Assembly: GCA_963565915.1 (NCBI GenBank)
Contig: OY751494.1
Location: 744,001-808,000 of the forward strand
Reading direction: 5' to 3'
Origin: Entoloma clypeatum
Lineage: Eukaryota; Basidiomycota; Agaricomycetes; Agaricales; Entolomataceae
Length of the DNA stretch: 64,000 nucleotides
Shown here: positions 47,560-58,243 of the stretch, piece after piece
Layout of the letters: each line of letters opens with the position of its first letter
Numbering within the stretch: position 1 is the stretch's first letter
Position numbers and translations under genes: made by a program
The notes under the pieces: model-generated
Databases searched by the model: none
What the model saw: the letters and a program-made list of their open reading frames with translations, nothing else
Told to the model about the DNA's origin: nothing

Positions 47560-47946
47560 TGTTATGCTTAACAAACCGTTCCAAGGTTCGGGCAGAGTAT
47601 GCAGGAAAGTGGAAAGGCGAAGAGCAAAGTGATTGCTAAATCTAAGGAATGTAGCTATGGTACATGGGGTTTATATAGTACTGGCTACGAGCGGTAGCGA
47701 GTGAGTCAGTAGCTGCTGAAGGCAGTGCGGGAGTCAGTAACTGCGGAAAGGCAGTGCGAAGTGAGTCAGACGACTGCGGACTGAGTAATCCCTACTGCGG
47801 AGTGCGAGTCAGCACGGGAGCGAAGTATACTAAAGGAGAATGGTAGAGTAAAGGTAAATGAATAAGCGGTCCAATGAGTCAAAGAAATAACGAAGGTACA
47901 ATGCAAGGGAAAAGTGCGTAACATACAAACCGGTAAGTCCATAACA
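47560..47946 (-). repeat. 5' LTR of the gypsy element (387 bp)
   Basis: In plus orientation it runs from TGTTATGCTTAACAAACC to GTCCATAACA. The left 60-70% matches the other LTRs; the right part (47840-47946) does not. The region just inside (47530-47559) should hold the primer-binding site; I see no clear match to a tRNA 3' end there. Confidence 0.85.
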
Positions 47947-47960
47947 GGTACTTTCCTGGG

Positions 47961-48712
47961 ATGGCAGACTCCAATGAGGAGATCATCAAAATTTTTGAAA
48001 GGTGGATGGATAAGATGAATCTCGTGAGGAATACCGCAAGCAACCTCAATGACACCCTGCACCATGGTGACAGGCCAAAACCATCCAAACTTTGCAACCA
48101 CATTCGCCCATTGCTCAACAAGGAGTGGGAAAGTGATACCAACATCGTGCCTATCGTCAAAATACTCCAGCCATTGAATGATACTCGTCTGCAATCTCTT
48201 ACGGCTGACCATTTGGACCAAATCAAGGAGGCCATTGGTCTGCTCAAGACTGTAACACTATCCGACATTAAGCTTTTCAAGAAACTAAAACAAATGGAGA
48301 TGGGGTTGGGGTTTATTGGCACAATACACTGCGAACTTCAGGCTGCCACTGCAACCGCTAGAAGTTGCAATCCTGGGCCTGAGCTCGCAATGTTGTTCAA
48401 GGTGTGTTTTGATTATTTTCGTCCTCTCTCAACCCCTTGATATTTTCAACATAGGAAGCGGGATACATCCTAGATGTTTCCAAACCATGCTGCCCAGTTT
48501 GTGACCAAGTACTCTTGGCATTGTCACCGTCAAGCCAGCCCTTGGAGAAATTTGTCATGCAGGGCGCTCACCCTGTAATCTCAGCGGTCTCATTGCCGAC
48601 TTTGCTTCCCCCGCAGATTGTCTACAGCATGAATATGAAGTTCGGGGAGCAATTGAGAGCAGGGCTCATCAAACTCATAAACAACGCCAAATGGAAGCGA
48701 AGCCGCACCTGA
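47961..48712 (+). CDS. OTT_1508-like deaminase-domain protein, perhaps 5'-truncated
   Basis: The ATG at 47961 opens 147 codons. A 53-nt intron (48402-48454, GTGTGT...ATAG) joins them in phase to 86 more, ending at TGA 48710-48712. The two zinc-ligand motifs of the cytidine-deaminase-like fold are present: HCE in FIGTIHCELQA and CxxC in VSKPCCPVCDQVL, with the intron between them. Spacing and context (LHCE, then SK.CC..C) resemble the OTT_1508-like deaminases common in basidiomycetes, whose substrates are unknown. The start lies 15 bp from the LTR, so the retrotransposon may have removed the promoter or 5' exons. Confidence 0.62.
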
Positions 48713-49742
48713 TCTACAACCTCAATGAGGCTTTCCTTGGAGTCCCTCCTTCAGTGGGCGGTGTTGAGTCCTATGAGCAACCCAACTTATGGACAGTGAC
48801 TATCCTTCAATATGCTTCGTGCTCTGATGCCTTCACCCTCCGGTATATTCTCCCTTGGTAATTCAATTTGATGATTCTCGTGCTTCAGTCTGGACTCTAT
48901 CTACCTCGACATTTATATTGACTACAATGGGCATTCTTGGCCCCATTTGCCAACAAGACACCTTGTTTCATGTACTTCCTATATACTCGCCCAATATTTT
49001 TGGCATACCTAATTGTATATTATTTTGTACTCTCCAGTTGTGGCAGTATGACATTCAATGCAAATAGTACTTGACTTGAAGTCTGAGAGGAGTGACTCAA
49101 ATGTCACCAGTGTGACGTCAGTCACAACTCATGATTCACGTGCTTTATGTACATATGTTTGTCACTCTGGGCCGTCTCAGACTCTCTCAGGCTACATCTC
49201 CTCAGAGTCCTGCGCTATGCAGAGCAAGAGTTGCGACTTTTTCAAGATGTCATCGCTATGAGTGGGTACCATCGCACAGGTGAGCACGGAGCGCTCTAGT
49301 CTGGTCTAATTCTGAAAGACCTCCTTGGCCTTTTCCAAGGCAGAAGAAAGTTGTTTCTTGGTCTTCGGGCAACTGCGTATGTGATATGTGTATGCCTGTG
49401 GTACTGAGAATGTCCATCCACAGATACAAGCTTGAGACCAAGCTGGTGGCACATTCATTACTAGAATAGCACCTAAAGGAGGATGTATGATGTGGGGGGG
49501 CCACCTGCCGTGCAGTGGAGGGGCGTCCTGTTGAAAGAAGTGCGAAGTACCCTTTTTGACTCAAAAGGGTTGTGGCAATGCAGTGAGTCATTGACTGGTG
49601 CCCAGCGATCAAGGACCAAATCATAGTCAATGTTGAGGGTGGTCGCATCGCCAATAGTTGAAAGGCCGAAGGCCCAGATCATTAAGGGCAGGGAAGGCGT
49701 AGCTGATGTGAGAGTTGGCAGAGATAGTAAACCATCTGGGAT
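48713..49742. other. No recognised gene
   Basis: Short frames on both strands. Those on the minus strand at 49256-49654 have no family signature. This may be decayed 3' sequence of the deaminase locus. Confidence 0.4.
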
Positions 49743-50050
49743 TTATGAAGGACCAGGAGCGAAAGTGCTCAAGATCCACCTGCGTTTGAAGTTGACATAA
49801 CACAGTAATGATTGAGGTACTCGTGAAGGTCCAGGATGCTGGGAGGTTGTGGCCAATATGAGAGATGTAGAAAAGACAGGCAACAATGCGGGATTGTAGC
49901 AAGACCAGGAGTGAAAGCGCTCAAGATCCACCTGCGTTTGAAGTTGACACACAACACAGTAATGATTGAGGTACCGGTTCGGGTGCTAATAATGGAGGAG
50001 CAGCCCAACCAGGAGCAAAAGCGATCAAGATCTGGCTCTGCCATACGATG
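49743..50050. repeat. Direct repeats with the AGGAGCGAAAGCGCTCAAGATC core
   Basis: A block of about 80 bp (GACCAGGAGYGAAAGYGCTC, then CACCTGCGTTTGAAGTTGAC) occurs at about 49750-49830 and 49905-49975, with a partial third core near 50012-50030. The core is shared with the nine-unit array at 36020-36900. Confidence 0.8.
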
Positions 50051-50367
50051 CATCCTCGCGTGAAACGGTGCTGGACATCTCAACAAGTGGGATGTTCCCG
50101 GTGTGCGAATTATCTTGGGTGAAGAAAAGATAAAATCAGGTGAAAAAACGCCGGAAAATGGAAGACGTGGCACGGTGAGAAGCTATGGAGACTTCAGGTC
50201 ATCTTGCCGCTGAGCTGCCTTTGAATGAGGTGAATTGCCTAGCCACCGCGTCTAGCCACTGTCATTGCTTACCGAGAGATTGTGTTCAGGCCACCAAGAC
50301 AACCGTCAACTATGATGATCTCCATCAACCTATAGTGGAACGGAGGACGTGCTGAGAACATCACCAA

Positions 50368-53270
50368 TTGCCAAAGCACTATTGGGATATAGCACCTGAA
50401 CCTCCAGCCGCACTTCCCCCTGCATCTTTGCAGGCCCTGTCAGATTGTGCGCAAGCGGAGCCAACAACAGTATCTCAGCCCCCATCTCAGCAATTCCCGG
50501 CGCCTGCGTCTCTGGTCAGAAGGATCATCAAATCCGCGCGCAATGGATTTGGCCTTTTCTGACAATACCACGCAACTCGCTTCCCTGACCACGATCCTAG
50601 CGACAACATCACACCCAACGACTTGATAGACGCATCCTCAGACCTGTCTTCCACCCTCTGGCCCACAGCTACCGCCCATATCCGAACCAATCAACATTTC
50701 TGCTAGGAGAATGGTATTGGAATGATGGTGAAAAGAAATTGCAGTCCAGCTTCCAGAATCTCCTCAAGATAGTTGGACATCCAGACTTTCACCCGGAGGA
50801 TGTTGCAGGCAAGAATTGGCGACTTATTGACACCCAGCTTAGCGGAGAGCACTGCGAGGAGGACGATGGCTGGGAGGACGAACAGGATAGCAGACCCAGA
50901 GGGTGGATCCAAACGCCAATTAAAATTAATGTTCCCTTTCAAAAATGAATGCTGCACCCGGGTCAAAAAGAGTTCGACACGGGCATTCTTCATCATCGCA
51001 AGTTGACCTCCATGATCAGGGAGAAAATCACCCGACCCTCCGTGCACCCCCACCTCCATTTCAAACCTTACAAATTATTTTGGCAACCAAATGATGCTCC
51101 TCAGCCAGTCCGGGTCCACGGCGAGCTGTACACATCAGAGGCGTTCATCAAGGCTCATAGCAAGCTCCAAGATTCTCCCCAAGAACCGGGATGCGACCTT
51201 CCAAGGGTTGTGGTTGGTCTCATGTTCGCCTCTGATGGCACCCACCTCACGTCTTTCAGCAACACTAAATTGTGGCCTGTTTATCTCATGATAGGAAATG
51301 AGTCAAAAGATCGAAGGTCTAAACCTTCCTGTCATGCATTCGAACATGTTGCTTATCTGGAAACGGTGTGTGAAACCACGTATGCCGATGTCATGCGGAC
51401 CTCGATCCTGTTGAATGATAGCTCCCTGATGCCTTTGCAACCTTTGCCGTGGAGAATATCAGCAAGGGACCCAATTCCACATTTATGGGGCATTGCCATT
51501 GAGAAATGTACCATGCTCAATGGTCAATCATCCTCGACGATGAATTTCTGGAAGCATACCGGCATGGAATGGTCGTCAAATGTTGTGATGGCGTTTGGTG
51601 CCATTTTTACCCACGCATATTCACATATTCCACAGATTACAAGGAGAAGTGAGTTCTCACCACATTGTCAGAATACTAAAAACTCATATATCTTAGAATA
51701 CTACTAGCCAGCATCTGCAATCTTGGTCGCTGCCCTTGTCCTGGGTGTCTCATACCATTGGATCATGTTCCTAATATGGGAATGTGTCAGGACATGGCGC
51801 AGCGCCTGTCCCTCGCCCATATCAACAGTGTGAAGCGTCGTAATCGTGTTGAGGCTGCGCGAGAGGTCATATATGGGAGCAACTGCGGGGTTGACAGCGC
51901 GGGTGTGGAGAGGCTTCTAAAAGAGGATTCTCTGGTTCCAACAGCAGGGAGTGTGCCTTTTTGTTATGCAGCTGAGGTTAACAACCCACTGTTTCAGAAT
52001 GCATTCTCAGATAAGCCATCGCCACTTGACTTCAATATGTTTGACATGCTAGTTGTAGACCTAATGCATGAAGTTGAGCTTGGCGTCTGGAAGGCAGTAT
52101 TCATCCACCTGCTACGCATTCTAGACTGCGGGAATGAAAACCTGAAATATGAACTGGATCGGCGTTAAGCATTATTAGTACAACCTTTGGGATCTAACAC
52201 TAAGCTTCAACTTCATTAGCTTCAGAGAGATTCCGCCTTTTGGGATTGATGGTGTAAGGAGAACAACGACGAACCGGTCAGAACTAAAGAAGATGACGGC
52301 ACATGATTACGAGGATATGTTGCAAGTAAGTAGGGTTGACAGCTAGATTTAAAATGAACATAACTCAAGTCTAAATGCTCATCCAGTGCGCCATCCCGGC
52401 CTTTGATGGCCTCCTTCCTGAACCCCACAATACATGTATTCTCCAGCTTCTGTTTGATCTGGCTCACTGGCATGGTCTTGCCAAGCTACGGATGCACACG
52501 GACCTCACTCTAGGACTTTTGTCACAAGTCACTACATCTCTGGGCGACAGACTTCGCGGATTCCAGGAGGAGACATGTGTAGCATTTCCAACACGGGAAT
52601 TGGAATGCGAGAAGGTTGCCCGAATGCGGCATCAGGAAAAAAACATGGCCACAACGGAACCAGGATCTTCCGACTCGAAATCTCAGAAAGGTCACAGTGC
52701 GAGACAACCGAAACGGTTTAACTTGAAGACTTACAAATACCATGCACTTGGCGACTATCATTATACTATTCGGCGATTCAGTACAACAGACTCATACTCT
52801 ACTCAGCCAGTAAGTTTCTCTTGACACCCTGATTGAGCCACTTGATATCAACCGCCTATCAGAGTGAGCGGGAGCACCGAACTTCAAAAGGGTGGTTCAT
52901 TCAGACTAGTGGCCGATTGATACCACAGCAATTGTCAAAGATCAAACAGCGACAACGACACATCTGCATGATCCGCGAAAACATAAATGGCTTTCCCTCT
53001 CAAATAGAGCTGGAGGATATAACCGTCAATCCCAGGGTTCATTACAATATGGGAATGTCACAGAAATTCCCTGTGCATATTCCCACCTTTCTACAATGGA
53101 ATGGTGGCGATCCTGCCATCAAGGTGACCGGTTTTGTCTCTTTTATATGTGCTCCCTCAAACCTCTAGTACAGAATTTTTTTCCAAAGCTGAGAGACCAT
53201 CTACTCCCCTGTATCCAAGCGGCACTTGGCATATCATCCACCACTGATCACATATGAATGTCCCCATCCT
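50368..53270 (+). mobile_element. Decayed Plavaka-family transposon (transposase pseudogene)
   Basis: Transposase of the Plavaka group common in Agaricomycetes. Recognisable blocks in order: WYWNDGEKKLQSSFQNLL, HPDFHPEDVAG, REKITRPSVHPHLHFKPYKL, FWQPNDAPQPVRVHGELYTS, DLPRVVVGLMFASDGTHLTS, LPDAFATFAVENISKGP, MVVKCCDGVW, LLASICNLGRCPCPGCL, FNMFDMLVVDLMHEVELG, VWKAVFIHLLRILD, CAIPAFDGLLPEPHN, TYKYHALGDYHYTIRRFSTT. Introns such as 51367-51420 and 52330-52386 still splice in frame. Stops are TGA at 50560, 50946 and 51500; at the first (FGLF-stop-QYH) and third (CH-stop-EM) the family has Arg. A frameshift lies near 50660. The 3' end stops at the hAT MITE at 53274. I found no terminal repeats. Confidence 0.85.
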
Positions 53271-53273
53271 GGG

Positions 53274-53541
53274 TAGTGTTTCAAGGTCCAGTCTGGTCCG
53301 GTTTTTTGCCCAAAATTTTTGAGACCAAAGACCAAGACCAGGTGAGTGGTCTCTCTGAAAAACTAAGACCAGGACCAGTTTAAACCGGTTTTTTGGCCAA
53401 AAAACCGGTTTAAACCTATGAACTGCATAGAACCAGGGGGGATGGTCTTTGTATTTTTGAAAAGATGAACCAGGACCACCCCCTGGTTCAGTCTGGTCTC
53501 AGTCTTCTCTGTGGTCTTTGAGACTGGACCTTGAAACACTA
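53274..53541. mobile_element. hAT-type MITE (268 bp) with 8-bp target duplication
   Basis: Terminal inverted repeats of at least 20 bp: TAGTGTTTCAAGGTCCAGTC at the left and its reverse complement at the right end (53522-53541). They are flanked by ATCCTGGG (53266-53273) and GTCCTGGG (53542-53549), an 8-bp target duplication with one mismatch. The TIR start TAGTG and the 8-bp duplication are typical of hAT. The interior is made of CCAGTCTGGTC and AAACCGGTTTT words and codes for nothing. A relative lies at 63186-63683. Confidence 0.88.
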
Positions 53542-53743
53542 GTCCTGGGCGACAACCTCTCTTTCTTTGAGTAGGCTAGCCGAAGGAACTCCCTTGGCTC
53601 CCGCAGAGAGATCACTCTCTGCTCCCACATCTGGGAAGGTTGTCAACGAGGACATTGACACCGATATTGGTATTGTATTGCCTGTGTTAGCAAGCATGTG
53701 TGATTCAGGTTGGGCCTCATCATTGAGACCTTGTATGTAGGGG

Positions 53744-56235
53744 TCATCTCCTACTCGCAGCCACATGGCACTCATTTGAGAGTGTTCCCTGCAGCCATGC
53801 TCTTGGTCCATTGAAATGCTTATCCAGACCAAATCATTTGTGGTGGGTGTCCACCACCCATCCCATCAATCTATCACGGTTGGAAGACCATGTTCTGCTA
53901 CACAGTGTTGATGTTCCATATCAACCATCACAATCTCTTTGTGGATTCATCATGTGATGGACTAAATAATATAGTCCATATAGATATGCATGATGGACCC
54001 ATGCAGGCAGTATGCTGCCTTCAAGCAGGAGATGGATAATCTCGTTTTGCCCAAAATTGGTGCTTAGTGCCAGTTCCTCTGACACTTGCAGTATCTGTAT
54101 GATGCCATCTGTTCAGTCATCTAAAATTGTATTGTCAGGATGATCCTGATTCCATGATGCAACATGGTCTTCATACAGCCCAGGAAGGGCAAATACTATT
54201 GCTAGTTGTCGCACAACATTACATTGTGCGGTTTGATGATGGGGGGGACTGAGCGCACACATCAGCATGTATCCCCATAGTGTTCGGAGATGGACTCAAT
54301 AGCTCAAGTCCATCACAATTCCTCCTATGAAATTCTTCAATCCTGGGCGGCAGTGGTATGAGATCCATTTCGTTGTATCATCCAGGTTGAGGGCATCTGT
54401 TTTTGCAGGTTTTGCAATGCCTGCACCTCTGGTTCGATTGCTGCGGCTGGATTGGAGTACTGAGACGTCTCTTGGTACTGGCTCAAATTGTGCAGCAGAA
54501 TGGGGCGGCTGTAATGGCTGTCTCATTTCTCGTACATTGTAAGACTGTCCCGCTTCCCACATGGATCAATCATGGTGATCAGGATGGAATGACAGTGCGA
54601 TGCTTCTGAATCATGTGAGAATGAGGTACATCTCCACCCGTTCATAGTCAGCTGCTCCCCACCTTCCCTTGATGATTTCGACTGCCAGTCGAACTTTGTC
54701 TACTGTGCAAGGGATACCTCACAATAAGTTTTGATAAATGGTGTGCCTGGACGGCACATCATACCCTTCATTGTTTCTCAACACATAGTCGGCAGCCTCT
54801 ACAGCCATCCTCCCTGCATACACTGTATTTGTATATGGATCCCTATAGATGAAATCTGTGTTTCCCGGAATGAGTTATCTCGTTCCCATCTTCGATTGAT
54901 GCATACTGAACCAATGAGGTTGGAAGGTCGATCCTCCGACAGGTTGTTGATCCTGTTTTGCCGTTGCTGAGCCTCAGTGGCAGTGGCAACTGGACCATCG
55001 TCTGACAAATAATCATCATCATCTGATAACGGCAATGCAGCCTTCTTTGGCAGTGTCTTTGGTGCAACTTGTCATTGCGGCAACGGATGGCAAGGTGGGG
55101 GGACGGTGTGTTCGCAGACCACCTCCTTCACCTTGGGAGCCATTTCTTGAGGACTTTCCATCCTCGGGGCTGGGCCCATTTGGGGGAGAGTTGTCCTCTC
55201 CCTTGACAATTGTTGTTGTGGTGCTGGCAATGTTTTAATGGCAGGGTTACGACCCCACCTGCTGTCGGTTGGTTGACCTTCTCAACAATGATAATGGTCA
55301 GCCACATTTTGAGATGTTCCTGCCATGGGTAGTTGATATTTGCATTGCTGTTTACTACTTGGCTCATTGTGCACTGGGGCTGACAGTGAGTCAGCCCAGC
55401 GTTTTCGCGTTTGTTCAGATTGACTGGCCATGGATGCCAGTATCTCGTTCTGAGCCTGTACGGCTTGGTCTCATTGTTGGGTTACTTGATTGAGTTGATC
55501 CAGCAGGTTCTGAATCATAAACACAGTGATTTCATGGCCTGTCCCATCTAGCATGTCCTGTGCTACCAATGGACCTATTCCATATTGTTCCAGTTGTTCT
55601 ATGAGTCTCCACTCATATTCTTTGTTGTTGGTGTATCAACAGAGGTCTGCCTCCGTTGCACGGCCCTTCCCTTTGTCCTTTTTTACCTCTCTTTTCTTGT
55701 TTGGAGGGTAGCTATCCACATCCATCTCGTGTGGGGCGCGTTCTGCTGTTTGGATAAAGAGCGGCAACATCAGATTTGTTGGCCGCGGCGATTGCGCTGT
55801 TAGCCATTGCTGAGGCAGCGGCAAATCCTCGTGTTGCGTCATCTGCAATGCCATCTGAATTTGTTGCTGTTGTTGAGGCCAAGGGTTTCCTTGGCCTCTG
55901 GTATTCATCCAGAATCCCTGAGGCAGATAGTACCCAGGAGGAAGTCCAAATTGCGGGTATGGTTGCCCCATACATATTGTAGCTTGTGGTGCAAACTGGG
56001 CACCTTGCTGCAGCTGCTGGGGCATCCCAAAGCTGAATGGGTATGATTGACCCATACCTGTCTGCGTAAACACAAACATGTTCGGTTGATTTTGCGAAGG
56101 TGGTTTCAACATATCCTGTTGCTCTCCCTCCCAACCAGAACCTGTCATTGGGTTCGATGCTCCTTGCGAAGGGCAAGAGCCAGCGCTCTTGCCACTCAAT
56201 ACTGTATGTGGTTTGTTTGAGTCTGTGGGTTGCAT
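53744..56235 (-). pseudogene. Gln-rich unidentified protein gene decayed only by TGA codons
   Basis: The ATG at 56233-56235 opens a Gln/Pro-rich frame (NPWPQQQQQIQMALQM) followed by a basic stretch (KKREVKKDKGKGRA) and a coiled coil (DQLNQVTQQ, QAQNEILASMASQSEQT). An acidic patch (PLSDDDDYLSDDGP) and, after one frameshift near 54860, structured parts follow (VYAGRMAVEAADYVLRNNEG, VDKVRLAVEIIKGRWGAADY, LEGSILPAWVHHAYLYGLYY). In-frame stops are at 55636, 55471, 55282, 55072, then 54719, 54611, 54566, 54296, 54113, 53921, 53834 and 53744; all are TGA. I do not recognise the protein. A Gln-rich head, coiled coil and helical body could suit a Gag-like transposon protein. The mariner element sits 14 bp upstream of the start. 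Confidence 0.6.
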
Positions 56236-56592
56236 GATGCTTGTAGTACAGTAACTCAAAAAAAATGTTTGACACTTTTTGAATATCTGTTGAATAACTT
56301 TGGATCTGATATAAATAATACCAAGGTGTTGGTATATGGAAGGAAGGATTTGATCAGGGCCATCCATCAAAAAAGTGTTTCTGTATTTTTGATTAGTATC
56401 CATGGAGATATGATCAGTTCAAAACAGGGACTCATTGAATCAATTGTTTGAGGGGGTATCAGAAATATCAGAATCTGATGCTCCACTGATTCTATAGCAA
56501 CCAATGAGTGACAAACAGTTGCTATAGTGATGCTACCTGTGATTGGACCTGGACTGAAGGTATTTATGCCCTCAGAATATTTCAAATTCAAC

Positions 56593-57880
56593 ATGCACCC
56601 CATCTCCTCTGCTCAGAAGGAAAACATCCTTTCTCTGGTCTCCAATGGTCATTCCACCTGCTCTATTGCCTCTAGCCTGGGTATCAGTCAGCCTACTGTA
56701 TCCAGAGTGCTCCAGAACCTCCTTCCAAATTGCCAAACTCCTTCTGCTGGTTGTTCTTCCAAGCTTTCCACTACTGCTCATCATGCAGTTATTCAACAAA
56801 TTACAACTGGCAAGGCTGCCAATGCTGTGGAGGCCACCAACCACATCAATACCACCATTCCCAGCCCTGTCTCCTCACAAACCATCAGAAATCTCCTCAA
56901 AAGTAAGGCAGTAACAAAGAAGAAAAAACCATACCTCAAATTGACACATCACAAGCAATGCTTGGCCTTTGCTCTCAAGTACAAGGAGTAGACTGTGGAG
57001 GACTGGAAGAGGGTTATTTGGTCAGATGAGACAAAAATCAACAGATTTGGGTCAGATGGAAAGCAGTGGGTCTGGAAAAAGAAAGGAGAGGGGTTGATTG
57101 AAGGAGAGGTGGAGGAAACACCGAAGTTTTGAGGTGGAAACATCATGGTATGGGGCTGTATGGAATGGAATGGAGTTGGGAAACTTGCAGAGGTTGAGGG
57201 GAGGATGGATGGTGATCAATATGTGGGCATTTTGGAGGGTCACTTGCTGCCCAGCATAGATGAAAGTGGAATTTCTGAAGAGGCAGTAATTTTTTAGCAG
57301 GACAATGACTTGTCCAACAAGTCTAAAAACTGGATGCACTGCTGACACTGATGAGTCTTTCTAGAGAAAAAAATGTATTAGAAAAGAGGAATTCTCTTTC
57401 CCTTTCCTTTATCATCAAAAAAGACACAAAGTGTTATATATAGAAAAATTCAAGAAACATATAATGTGTTTTCTAAGGATTTCTTTTAGTAAAACTTTTC
57501 ATTTTTACAAGGGTTTTTTTCAAAGATAAACTTATTCCATTGTTCAAACAATGGATTTAGTTTTTTCTCAAGAAATCCTTTAGGATAAACAAAAGGTTTT
57601 TTGTCCAAAAATATTTGGAAAAGACATTACATGTTTCTTAAAAATTTCCATGCAATATACTTGGTATTTTTCTTAAAGATACATCCAAGAGAAAGAGGAT
57701 TCCTCTTTAATAATAGATTTTTTCTCCAGAAAAACTTATTAGTGTCAGGAGTGATGGAGGGGCAAGGAATTGTGGTCCTGGATTGGCCTTCATAGTCTCC
57801 AGATATAAAGATGCAACAGAGCAGGTGGAATGACGGCCAGAGAAAGAATGTTTTTCTTCTAAAAAAAGAAAATAGGGCGC
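56593..57880 (+). pseudogene. Tc1-like transposase pseudogene
   Basis: The ATG at 56593 opens an HTH domain (ILSLVSNGHSTCSIASSLGI, SQPTVSRVLQNL). The catalytic part follows: DWKRVIWSDETKINRFGSDG with the first Asp of DDE/D, NIMVWGCMEWNGVGKLAE, and a QDND block with the second Asp. After the inserted foldback come VVLDWPS and SPDIK, close to the family DWPSQSPDLNPIE. Stops at 56989 (TAG), near 57130 (TGA) and near 57296 (TAG, where the family has Gln) inactivate it. Confidence 0.88.
57342..57748. mobile_element. AT-rich foldback/MITE nested in the mariner transposase
   Basis: The ends are inverted repeats of about 60 bp: CTGACACTGATGAGTCTTTC at the left, and at the right, read in reverse, CTGACACTAATAAGTTTTTC, continuing as GAGAAAAAA and AAAGAGGAAT blocks. 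The 407-bp insert is much more AT-rich than the mariner and separates QDND from VVLDWPS. I could not define a target duplication. Confidence 0.78.
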
Positions 57881-58243
57881 GTGTTGAATTTAAAACATCC
57901 TGAAGGCATTTTGACTGCTTAAATATCTTCAGTCCAGGTCCAATCAAAGGTAGCATCACTATAGCAACTGTTTGTCACTCATTGGTTGCTATAGAATCAG
58001 TGGAGCATCAGATTCTGATATTTCTGATACCCCCTCAAATAATTGATTCAATGAGTCCCTGTTTTGAACTGTTCATATTTCCATGGATACTAATCAAGAT
58101 TACATAAGTGTTTTTTGATGGATGGCCCTGATCAAATACTTCCTTCCATATACCAACACCTTGGTATTATTTATATCAGATCCAAAGTTATTCAACAGAT
58201 ATTCAAAAAGTGTCAAACATTGAATCAATTTTTTGAGTCACTG

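Larger units (their letters stand above)
41511..47946 (-). mobile_element. Ty3/gypsy chromodomain retrotransposon (6.4 kb)
   Basis: Order on the minus strand: LTR (47946-47560), gag, protease, RT, RNase H, integrase, chromodomain, a remnant of an extra small frame, polypurine tract, LTR (41911-41511). This is the layout of a chromovirus. The LTRs begin TGTTA and end TAACA. No matching 5-bp target duplication is visible (left flank ATAGT, right flank GGTAC). The two LTRs agree in the R-U5 side but differ strongly in U3, so they may come from different elements. pol carries two in-frame stops. A second copy of the family starts at 61529. Confidence 0.92.
56249..58243 (+). mobile_element. Tc1/mariner transposon (2.0 kb) with long inverted repeats
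   Basis: Inverted repeats of about 350 bp (roughly 56249-56600 and 57885-58243) start with CAGTAACTCAAAAAA / CAGTGACTCAAAAAA. TA precedes the left end; the expected TA after the right end reads AA. Between them lies a Tc1-type transposase gene full of stops, itself split by a 407-bp insertion. Both inverted repeats are easy to align, so the element is decayed but structurally complete. Confidence 0.88.

Noticed and set aside
41500..47955. 5-bp target-site duplication for the gypsy element
   Set aside because: Flanks ATAGT and GGTAC do not match, even with a shift of one base.
53744..56235. TGA read as Trp (mitochondrial code, e.g. an endogenised mitovirus)
   Set aside because: The frame uses TGG freely (about 17 times), has no RdRp motif, is Gln-rich with low complexity, and the neighbouring Plavaka copy has TGA at known Arg positions. 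CpG decay explains both.
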